Assembly (NCBI GenBank): GCA_045629005.1
Contig: JAZQQJ010000042.1
Span: forward strand, 1-13,886
From: RGIG3528 sp045629005
Lineage (GTDB): Bacteria > Bacillota > Clostridia > Lachnospirales > Lachnospiraceae
Direction: 5' to 3'
DNA length: 13,886 nucleotides
Positions within the stretch are counted from its first letter, which is position 1. Every line of letters begins with the position of its first letter. The position numbers were made by a program, and so were the translations under genes. Shown one piece after another: positions 1 through 6,438 of the stretch. The notes under the pieces were generated by a model that saw nothing but the letters and a program-made list of their open reading frames with translations, ran no database searches and had not been told where the DNA came from.

Positions 1-845
1 TACTCGAAGAGATTGTCATACAGCGAAGAGGATTCTTCACCTTTCAGCCATATATCGGACATTTTTTCCATTTGTTTAGTGAAGTCGAGAATCCCCAACT
101 TATCAAGTTCTTCTTCAACATATGCCCTGTTGTAATTATCACCCATTGCATTGTTGAAAATATACACATCGACGAGGTTCCTTATGCCACAGCCCTTGAC
201 GTAGAAATGCCTGGCCATATGAGCCATATGGTAAACATAGAAATCCTCGTTTGAAAGCTCATAGGTATACGTTTTCCCATCCTTCAGCTTATGTCTCGAT
301 AGGTCGCAGAAGTACTCATACATACCCTTGTCTGTGGCTTTGTCGCACATAGTATGATGAACTTCAACCTCTGTACCGCAGGGAGCCTTAAAAATCTCGT
401 GCTGCCGGATATCTTCAACAACCTCATAGTTCAGCTTCTTCAACGTTTCTTCAGCGTCTTTAAAGCACTCAGGGTAAACAAGAAGATCGATATCTCCCAT
501 TTCACGAAGCTCACGTTTGGGATAAAGATGCTTAATTACAGAACCTTTCATGACAAGGAACTTTATTCCGGCTTTTTCAAATTCTTCTTCAATCTGCGAC
601 TGAATTGCATCCAAAACGGCAGCTCTGTAAAAACAATCCTTTACATAGGCCCGTAAAAGCTCTTCTTCATCCTCTTCCCAACTCCATGCAGAAAGAGCGG
701 AAGTGATGAGAAGGGCGCCCATATGCTGATTCCTTGAAAGTGAAATAAGCCTGCTTAACTCAGGCTTATCTCCTTTAATGTTTGGTTTTCTGTTTTCCAG
801 CGAAGCTCTTACGAGCTCGCCTAAATCTTTTGCAAATGTATTCAA
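1..845 (-). CDS. NTP_transf_5-family nucleotidyltransferase (3'-truncated by window edge)
   Basis: Reverse-complement translation gives 281 uninterrupted codons running off the window edge, so the C-terminus is missing. The protein resembles the uncharacterised nucleotidyltransferase family NTP_transf_5 (PF14907). It has the minimal nucleotidyltransferase core: KFLVMKGSVIKHLYP (about 95-109) with the G-S pair, then REMGDIDLLVYP (about 114-125), where D118 and D120 form the DxD metal site. The family lies in many polysaccharide loci but its substrate is not established. I chose a TTG start at 845 because a GGGGAG ribosome binding site (855-860) sits 9 nt upstream and no in-frame ATG lies near it. 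The gene follows the CotH-family gene by 40 nt with no terminator visible, so it is probably co-transcribed with it. Family assignment rests on motif recognition alone; I am fairly sure of the fold and unsure of the role. Confidence 0.85.
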   Translation of the reverse strand, partial: MNTFAKDLGELVRASLENRKPNIKGDKPELSRLISLSRNQHMGALLITSALSAWSWEEDEEELLRAYVKDCFYRAAVLDAIQSQIEEEFEKAGIKFLVMKGSVIKHLYPKRELREMGDIDLLVYPECFKDAEETLKKLNYEVVEDIRQHEIFKAPCGTEVEVHHTMCDKATDKGMYEYFCDLSRHKLKDGKTYTYELSNEDFYVYHMAHMARHFYVKGCGIRNLVDVYIFNNAMGDNYNRAYVEEELDKLGILDFTKQMEKMSDIWLKGEESSSLYDNLFE

Positions 846-885
846 ACGGAACTTCTCCCCTCAAAGGCTTTCGTTTTTAATGCAT

Positions 886-3123
886 TTATGTTGTCTCGTT
901 ACCGGATTCAGCGTCATTCTCTTCAGTTACAGGAGTAATGATAAGCTCTCTGTCCTCGGGAGAAACAAAAGCTCTGTCAAGACATTCCTTTGAAAATTCC
1001 TGCGTGTAGATATTTATGTAGTATGCTCTCTCATCGAAGAATGTCTGGATTGTTGATGACATAATTCCGACAGTTGTATCTGTAATGGTTACGCCAAATC
1101 TGAGTGATGAGCGGATAATTGCCTTTGAAAGTGAATCAGTAAGCGCAAGAAGTTCGTCGGAAACCTTTTCAGGTGCAAACCAGTCTGTGCCCATCTTTGT
1201 CATTGTCTCCACAAACTGCTTGTTGAACTCAGTATTACGCATAAGCGCAAGAAGGAATTCATCTCCCGAAATCTGCGGACGAAGGTATGTGTCAACAGAG
1301 AAGTTTGTAACCTTTGAGCACTTCATAGAGTTATCAACGTTACCGAATGCCCAATGCCACTTTCCGTCTTCGTCCATTGCAGCACCTGTTTTGCTTGAAC
1401 GCCATGCGTAGTCGTCATCAGCAGGGTACTCCGAATCAGCAAGATAAATGTGTGAGCAATAGCAGTCAAGGTAGCTCTGAACATCCATAAGTTTCTTAAC
1501 AGCTTCGTAGTTCTTTGTGATGGTAAGGTCGTTGTTAACTACAAGATCGTAGAGCTCATAGTATGCTGAAACATCATCGGCGTAAGGTGTATTCTCGGAA
1601 TCAGAGTCTGCAAGAAGAAGGTTCTTCTTATCAATGTCAAGCTTCTCTCCGAGGTAGTCCTTGTCGTAGTAATCCTCCATGCAGTAGAGACCCCAGTACT
1701 CACCGTCGATAAATACAGAAACCGGTGTGATTTCTCTTGTAAGAACCGCAGACTCAGCAAGCATATCGTTTGCAATAAGGTCACGCATCTTACACATGTT
1801 ATCGTAGCCTGAAGCATCAAGAAGGAATGTGTTTGAATCACCGTGGAGATAGTATGCAATCTGTGAGAACTCAAGGCCGTCAGCATCGTTTACGGTAACC
1901 TTTAATGACTTCTGTGAGTAATCAACAGCGTTGTCAATCTTCACAGAGAACGTAATCTCACCTGTTGCGCTGAGAGTTTTATTATTCTCATAGTACTCGA
2001 TACGTCCCTTGGACTCCCAACCCTTGTAGTAATCAGCTGCGGGAACATTGTTGCCTGAAGCACCTCTTGCGAGTGCATCTTCGTAAGCACGTCCGAGTAC
2101 ATAGCCGCCTTCGAAGTAATTAAACATGCTGTCAGGCTCTGTAATAATGGTCAGTGTAGGAATATTCTTATATGCAGTCTTCGTCCCATAACCAACGAAG
2201 TAGTTTGCTGTAACTTCCTCGCCCTTCTTACCCTTTTCGTCGATGGCTGCGGCACGGATGCATACGCACTTATCAACATCGGATGAAGGGATACCGTCGA
2301 CTACAGAGGCATCTGCAATTGCAGAATAAACGTTGTCCTGACCGGACACGTTGGACACACGGATAGGTCCGTCATAAACCTTGGACTCAAGTGTAGGTTC
2401 TGTTCCGTCGAGTGTATAATAAACCTTCTGGTCGTCTTTCTTAAAAACGTAAAGCTCAAATGCGTCATCATAGAAACCACCGGGAGCAGAAAGATAAGGA
2501 TTATCAAGGAGCATTACCGCTTTATCCTTATTGCTTTCGCCGATGCTGTCTTCAAGGTATGCAAGAACATTTAAATCATCAGCATTTCTTCCGTAGCTTG
2601 CTCCATTAATCATTTCAGGAAGGAATAACGAGTCGCAAAGCTCCGTGCCATAATAAAGGGTAAGATAATCACCCTTCTTGAACTTTCTTCCCGCATTACC
2701 GGAAAGAACGCCCTGTGACCTAATTTCACCGGTGAAGGTAATTGCCTTTGTGCCGTTAACGTAAAGAGCACACTCTTCTTTAAGTTCGGAGTCAAATGCA
2801 GAATAGTTCAAAATTTCAACATTTCCGTCTGCATCAACCTCGTTGATGTACAGATAGTTATAAAGAGCAACCTGCGTCTTATTGTTTTCTATTTCATTAT
2901 ATTGCTTTTCAGCTTCCTGCTTTTTAAGCTCGTCTTCCTTATCGTTTCTGCTCTTTTGGCGAATAAGGATGATTGCCAGCACAACAATAACGATTACTTC
3001 AAGAACAATAAGCAAAATGCCCAGCCATGTTTTTCTCTTACGGCCGTCGCTGTCCACGCGATTCGCCTTTTCAAGCTTGTCCATATGATCAACACGTTCG
3101 TTTGCTGTTTTATCTTTTTTCAT
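886..3123 (-). CDS. Membrane-anchored CotH kinase family protein with lamin-tail-like and chitobiase-C-like domains
   Basis: 745 residues. A basic, charged N-terminus precedes one membrane helix (about 32-54, WLGILLIVLEVIVIVVLAII) and a short charged, probably coiled segment, so the bulk is extracellular. Residues about 85-178 resemble a lamin-tail domain (LYINEVDADG, VEILNYS, GDYLTLY). Residues about 210-308 resemble a CHB_HEX_C_1 domain (VYYTLDGTEPTLESKVYDGP). Residues about 320-690 match CotH (PF08757), with MFNYFEGGYVLGR, LLDASGYDNMCKMRDLIAND, VSVFIDGEYWGLYCMEDYYD and WHWAFGNVDNSM. CotH proteins are atypical kinases first known from spore coats; related domains occur in surface and cellulosome-like proteins. 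At the usual WDxD-type position this protein reads GNVDNS, so one acidic residue may be replaced by Asn. The ATG is set by a GAGGAG site 6 nt upstream. A near-consensus promoter lies about 65 nt upstream. The substrate, perhaps a surface protein or glycan, is unknown. Confidence 0.9.
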   Translation of the reverse strand: MKKDKTANERVDHMDKLEKANRVDSDGRKRKTWLGILLIVLEVIVIVVLAIILIRQKSRNDKEDELKKQEAEKQYNEIENNKTQVALYNYLYINEVDADGNVEILNYSAFDSELKEECALYVNGTKAITFTGEIRSQGVLSGNAGRKFKKGDYLTLYYGTELCDSLFLPEMINGASYGRNADDLNVLAYLEDSIGESNKDKAVMLLDNPYLSAPGGFYDDAFELYVFKKDDQKVYYTLDGTEPTLESKVYDGPIRVSNVSGQDNVYSAIADASVVDGIPSSDVDKCVCIRAAAIDEKGKKGEEVTANYFVGYGTKTAYKNIPTLTIITEPDSMFNYFEGGYVLGRAYEDALARGASGNNVPAADYYKGWESKGRIEYYENNKTLSATGEITFSVKIDNAVDYSQKSLKVTVNDADGLEFSQIAYYLHGDSNTFLLDASGYDNMCKMRDLIANDMLAESAVLTREITPVSVFIDGEYWGLYCMEDYYDKDYLGEKLDIDKKNLLLADSDSENTPYADDVSAYYELYDLVVNNDLTITKNYEAVKKLMDVQSYLDCYCSHIYLADSEYPADDDYAWRSSKTGAAMDEDGKWHWAFGNVDNSMKCSKVTNFSVDTYLRPQISGDEFLLALMRNTEFNKQFVETMTKMGTDWFAPEKVSDELLALTDSLSKAIIRSSLRFGVTITDTTVGIMSSTIQTFFDERAYYINIYTQEFSKECLDRAFVSPEDRELIITPVTEENDAESGNETT

Positions 3124-3132
3124 ACTGTCTCC

Positions 3133-3168
3133 TCACGAAATAATGAGTTTAAACTCCGTGGTTGGCAT
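3133..3168 (-). CDS. Possible 11-residue leader peptide ahead of the CotH-family gene
   Basis: Between the promoter and the CotH-family start there is a tiny open frame, MPTTEFKLIIS followed by TGA. It is preceded by a GGTGGGG purine run about 4 nt upstream of its ATG. Its stop codon TGA overlaps the GAGGAG ribosome binding site of the next gene, an arrangement compatible with translational coupling. The frame also contains the 12-bp palindrome GAGTTTAAACTC (3145-3156). An 11-codon frame can arise by chance, there is no codon run suggesting amino-acid attenuation, and conservation is unknown, so this is only a candidate. Confidence 0.25.
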   Translation of the reverse strand: MPTTEFKLIIS

Positions 3169-3186
3169 AATACCCCACCTTTTCGA

Positions 3187-3215
3187 ATTATACAGTTTTT
3201 ATCGCAAATAAGCAA
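3187..3215 (-). promoter_or_regulatory. Sigma-A type promoter for the CotH-family gene
   Basis: On the minus strand a perfect TATAAT (3187-3192) lies 17 nt downstream of TTGCTT (3210-3215). Transcription would start near 3180, inside the 141-nt gap after the Pro/Thr-repeat protein gene. No convincing terminator is seen at the end of that upstream gene (only a 4-bp hairpin), so read-through from the glycosyltransferase unit may add to this promoter. Confidence 0.75.
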
Positions 3216-3264
3216 GTCCTTGCGTCCTTCTGAATATTAAGGAAAAATAAACTCACCGTTCCTG

Positions 3265-4269
3265 CTAGTCAGCATCTGAAAACAGACAATTCGAGAAGCT
3301 TACATTTTCATCCTCGGAAAAATACCACTCAAAAATGTCCGTAAACACGCACTTTCTAAAGGTAGCATCGGTTCCGAGAAATGTACTGAAGGTACAGTTT
3401 TCAAACTCCATATATACCGAAGTTCCTAAGGCACTACTACTTTTTTGAAAATTACCGAACCTGCAGTTTTTAAAAATAATGCTTGCAGGACTATGCTCAG
3501 CGCCCTCATAGAGAACAATCAAGTCATAATCGGAAAAATCATAGTTTTCAAGAATGGCCGTTCCTGAAAGCTTTTCAAGACTTCCACTCGAGAAATTCAA
3601 GGTGTTCGCATTTTTTGACTCATTTGCCACAAATGCAATTCCGTCCAACGTTCTTCCGAGCCCTGCCTTCTTAAGACCCGATGCGGCGCCATACTCAGGC
3701 ATCAGTTTTGGAGTGCTCGTCGGCACAGGTGTGTTGGTTGGTGTCACAGTTGCTGTAGGCACAGGTGTGCTTGTCGGTGTCACAGTTGCTGTAGGCAAAG
3801 GTGTGCTTGTCGGTGTCACAGTTGCTGTAGGCAAAGGTGTGTCTGTCGGTGCCACAGTTGCTGTAGGCAAAGGTGTGTCTGTTGGTGCCACGGTTACTGT
3901 AGGAGCAGGGATGTCTGTCGGTGCCACGGTTACTAGGGGATCCGGAGTATTATTTTCCTCAAGAATCATAATTCCTCTTGTCGGAGTTACATCCTTCATC
4001 TCGTCATCTGTTCCACCGGCAATTTCATCATTGTCTTTGGTTACTGCCTCGGTAACGGCGGGTGTCACATTTTCCTGAACATCAAAAATAACCGGCACCT
4101 CCTTCATGCTTTCATATGCTAAATAGACATATGGAGTCGGGGTTGGTGTCGGTGTGTAAGCAAGCGGCATCGACCTGTTCTCCGATGCCTCAAGCATCTT
4201 TATGATGAAAAGAACAAGTCCTGTAACCGCAACAAGATATACAATTGTCAGTAAAACTTTTTTAAACAT
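3265..4269 (-). CDS. Membrane-anchored Pro/Thr-repeat protein with short beta-helix-like C-terminal domain
   Basis: 334 residues. A membrane helix at about 4-24 (VLLTIVYLVAVTGLVLFII) is followed by a TPTPTPTP stretch (39-46), an acidic linker, six 12-residue Pro/Thr units (113-184) and a C-terminal domain (about 200-334). The repeat resembles rigid cell-wall-spanning linkers, so the C-terminal domain is probably displayed outside. That domain has FKNCRF (266), FENCTF (289), FRKCVF (304) and FSNCLF (325). The last three spacings (15 and 21 residues) equal those in the riboswitch-controlled beta-helix protein of this window, so the two are paralogous there; this one stops where the other continues for about 230 residues. 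It starts 9 nt after the preceding glycosyltransferase stop with no clear Shine-Dalgarno, suggesting translational coupling. No catalytic residues are recognised; a polysaccharide-binding or scaffolding role is a guess. Confidence 0.85.
   Translation of the reverse strand: MFKKVLLTIVYLVAVTGLVLFIIKMLEASENRSMPLAYTPTPTPTPYVYLAYESMKEVPVIFDVQENVTPAVTEAVTKDNDEIAGGTDDEMKDVTPTRGIMILEENNTPDPLVTVAPTDIPAPTVTVAPTDTPLPTATVAPTDTPLPTATVTPTSTPLPTATVTPTSTPVPTATVTPTNTPVPTSTPKLMPEYGAASGLKKAGLGRTLDGIAFVANESKNANTLNFSSGSLEKLSGTAILENYDFSDYDLIVLYEGAEHSPASIIFKNCRFGNFQKSSSALGTSVYMEFENCTFSTFLGTDATFRKCVFTDIFEWYFSEDENVSFSNCLFSDAD
3718..3933 (-). repeat. Six tandem 36-bp repeats encoding 12-residue Pro/Thr units
   Basis: Exactly 216 bp in six 36-bp units, in frame, each encoding a version of (A/V)TV(A/T)PT(D/S/N)TPLPT. 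Adjacent central units are nearly identical at DNA level, while the outer units have diverged (for example DIPAPT at the N-terminal end and TNTPVPT at the C-terminal end). This is the pattern expected of recent internal duplication. Copy number could vary between strains without breaking the frame, changing the length of the surface stalk. Confidence 0.92.
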
Positions 4270-4278
4270 AACTTATTA

Positions 4279-5205
4279 CTACTTATGTAACGCAATCCAT
4301 GGTTCCATAAGCAATGACTTTCTTGAATGGTAATACTTTGAATAAAATAATAAAGGAATTGTATTAAATAAATGCTTTTTTTTCAACAGGTCAATGCGAA
4401 GTTTTTCAGAAGTGATATTTTTGTCAATAAGGTTAAGGTATTTGGCATTATTCGTTGTATCTTCAACATATCGCCTGCAAGCCTCGTTTCCGCGTAGCAG
4501 AAGTTCCAGATGCTCTATGCGTCTGATTCTGTTATGGTTTTTATGCATCGATACATTATGTGCATGAACACGATGCTTTATAAGTTCCTCATGATAAATA
4601 TAACACCCGTCGGCCATCTGCGCCATTTTCCAAACATATTCATCATGTGCCCAGCCGTTAAACCAGTATTTTTGTATGCTGTCGGCAAATTTTTTTCTTA
4701 CACACATAACGCATCCCAAAGAACGTATAAACATCGTATATGCCGATAAATTGACCTTTTCAAGAGATCCGTTGTTCAAATTGTTTCTCGCATAATTTTT
4801 AGCGTATTCCGGAGTTTCGTCACCTGTTTGGAACAGTTTATATTCAGAGCAAAGTAAGCTAATCCCGGTATTTTCTTCCATTACCCTGACCATTTTTTCA
4901 AATTTGTCAGGCATAAAAATATCATCCTGATCCGAAAAGAAAACATAGTCTCCACTGCATTTCGAAAGCGCTTTTGCAAAATTCGAGGCGAACCCAAGAT
5001 TTGTTTCGTTTACCTCAACACTCCATCCTATCAGTTTCTTATCGCTTATGTAATCTCTAATCAGATTAACCGTATCATCTGTAGAACAGTCATCGCAAAT
5101 AACGACCTGAGTGGCAGGTAATGTCTGAGAACGAAGTGACTCCAGCTGTTCAATTATAAAATCTGCACCGTTATATGAGGCAAGTGCTACTGAAATTACG
5201 GCCAT
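4279..5205 (-). CDS. GT2 glycosyltransferase (rhamnosyltransferase-like)
   Basis: 308 residues with a GT-A fold family 2 signature. The N-terminal nucleotide-binding strand is ISVALASYNG (4-13), followed by CDDCSTDDT (37-45), the metal-binding FSDQDDIF (90-97) and WAHDEYVW (185-192) at the position of the presumed catalytic base. The SDQDD form of the DxD motif and the HDEYVW segment are typical of rhamnosyltransferase-like members, but the donor sugar cannot be settled from sequence. No membrane segments are evident, so it probably acts on lipid-linked intermediates at the cytoplasmic face. It begins 8 nt after the upstream glycosyltransferase, and its AAGGAG site overlaps that gene's stop codon, a tight operon junction. 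Confidence 0.92.
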   Translation of the reverse strand: MAVISVALASYNGADFIIEQLESLRSQTLPATQVVICDDCSTDDTVNLIRDYISDKKLIGWSVEVNETNLGFASNFAKALSKCSGDYVFFSDQDDIFMPDKFEKMVRVMEENTGISLLCSEYKLFQTGDETPEYAKNYARNNLNNGSLEKVNLSAYTMFIRSLGCVMCVRKKFADSIQKYWFNGWAHDEYVWKMAQMADGCYIYHEELIKHRVHAHNVSMHKNHNRIRRIEHLELLLRGNEACRRYVEDTTNNAKYLNLIDKNITSEKLRIDLLKKKHLFNTIPLLFYSKYYHSRKSLLMEPWIALHK

Positions 5206-5213
5206 AATACTCC

Positions 5214-6236
5214 TTAAACGTTATAATCATGCTTAATAACAAATCTAATCCTTAATAATTCTGTCATAATGTTCATTATAAAGCTGTTGTAATGTTTCAG
5301 ATAAAAGCCTTTCGTTCCGCTCTTTATAAACGGATTTTTCCTAAATTCCGGAATGTTTTTTTCAAGATAGGCTTTCGTTCTTTTAACAAGTTCTCTTCTG
5401 TCACTGTTCTTTTTCAGGAAGCTTACTCTGTTTAGGGAACTGCACAAAAGCACCTTGCCCATAAAGTATTCAACTTCGTTTTTATACTCATCATATATGC
5501 CTTTATCTCTGTAAAAATTAATGATAGTATCAAACACAGGGAAAACATGTGCCACTCTTTCAGGCGTTATGGTTGTCATTGTCGAACCGCTGTGAAGAGT
5601 TCTTATATTAAGTGCCTCTTCAATGTAGACCGGTTTATTAATCCATGGCAACAGCTCAATAAAAAAAGCCATATCTTCGTAAACAACCCCTTCAGGATAT
5701 CTAGCACCTGATTTTTCCAAAACCTCACGCTTAATCAGCGTTGTATATATTAACACATTTGCATCAATAAACATTTCACGGTTATTAGTGCATATCGGAC
5801 GCATATCTAGTTCACGGACTACGATTTCTTTTTCGTAATTATCTCCTTCAAGCCTTACCGCCTTGTATCCGCAGCCTACGAAATCCGCTCCTCTTTTCTT
5901 TGCCTCCCCATACATTTTTTCAACCCAGTCAGCACGTACAGAATCGTCAGAATCAATACATGTAATGTACTCGCCTGTTGCATAAGAAAATGCCATATTT
6001 CTGGCACTTCCCTGGCCACCGTTTTCTTTCGTAAGAAGTTTAAACGAATTTGGGTATTTTCTAACATACTCTTCTGCAATATTTGCAGAAGCCCCACCGT
6101 CATTTGAGCCGTCATCAACTATGATGACCTCAATATTTTCTGTTCCGGCAGTTTGCGAAGCAATGCTTTCAAGGCACCTGCGCAAAAGATTACCTGTATT
6201 GTAAAACGGTATAATTATTGAAACCTGTTTCATCAT
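5214..6236 (-). CDS. GT2 glycosyltransferase
   Basis: 340 residues. It shows SIIIPFYNTG (6-15), IVDDGSND (39-46), GGQGSARN (73-80) and the metal-binding CIDSDDS (93-99), the standard order for family 2 transferases that extend polysaccharide repeat units. The C-terminal third is basic with no clear membrane helix. There are two adjacent ATG codons: the GGAGG site is only 2 nt from the first (6236) and 5 nt from the second (6233), so the real start is probably 6233. It is the first gene of a new transcription unit, with a candidate promoter just upstream and a strong terminator behind that. Acceptor and donor are not predictable. Confidence 0.93.
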   Translation of the reverse strand: MMKQVSIIIPFYNTGNLLRRCLESIASQTAGTENIEVIIVDDGSNDGGASANIAEEYVRKYPNSFKLLTKENGGQGSARNMAFSYATGEYITCIDSDDSVRADWVEKMYGEAKKRGADFVGCGYKAVRLEGDNYEKEIVVRELDMRPICTNNREMFIDANVLIYTTLIKREVLEKSGARYPEGVVYEDMAFFIELLPWINKPVYIEEALNIRTLHSGSTMTTITPERVAHVFPVFDTIINFYRDKGIYDEYKNEVEYFMGKVLLCSSLNRVSFLKKNSDRRELVKRTKAYLEKNIPEFRKNPFIKSGTKGFYLKHYNSFIMNIMTELLRIRFVIKHDYNV

Positions 6237-6270
6237 TTCCTCCGAAACACTTTTTACAACATTTGTCGAT

Positions 6271-6301
6271 GATACTATATGGTATCACATTCAAAATGCA
6301 A
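6271..6301 (-). promoter_or_regulatory. Candidate promoter with overlapping inverted repeat, upstream of the GT2 pair
   Basis: On the minus strand TATAGT (6274-6279, 5 of 6 matches to consensus) lies 16 nt downstream of TTGCAT (6296-6301, a weak -35). The -10 is embedded in an inverted repeat, GATAC-N6-GTATC (6271-6286), whose position would suit a repressor operator. A promoter is expected here because a strong terminator closes the previous unit. The elements themselves are only moderately convincing. Confidence 0.5.
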
Positions 6302-6332
6302 AAGCCATATCATGTCACTTTTCATTTTTCTC

Positions 6333-6400
6333 AATTAAAAATCAAAGCCCTGAAAAAGTATGTCCCAACAATAGGGGGGCAGCACTTTCTCAAGGCTTTG
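6333..6400 (-). terminator. Long-hairpin intrinsic terminator after the beta-helix gene
   Basis: The minus-strand arms CAAAGCCTTGAGAAAGT and ACTTTTTCAGGGCTTTG form a 17-bp stem (two G-U pairs) around a 24-nt loop containing CCC and GGG runs. The stem is followed directly by AUUUUUAAUU. It starts about 40 nt beyond the beta-helix stop codon and separates that gene from the GT2 pair. Confidence 0.85.
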
Positions 6401-6438
6401 TTTATATAGACCACTCATACGGGGTATAGCTAACAATT

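Noticed and set aside
72..656. Plus-strand frames in the first 660 bases
   Set aside because: The minus strand here encodes a continuous nucleotidyltransferase with recognisable catalytic motifs, so the plus-strand frames are shadows.
3193..3240. GGACGCAAGG on the minus strand upstream of the CotH-family gene, resembling the GACGCAAAG element of c-di-GMP-I riboswitches
   Set aside because: None of the other conserved elements (GGCAAA, GAAA-capped stem, GGUAGC) are nearby, and the stretch overlaps the promoter.
3554..4078. A 174-codon plus-strand open frame rich in Gly and Val
   Set aside because: It is the antisense shadow of the Pro/Thr repeat (antisense of Pro/Thr codons reads Gly/Val). 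It has no independent ribosome binding site support and lies inside a well-supported minus-strand gene.
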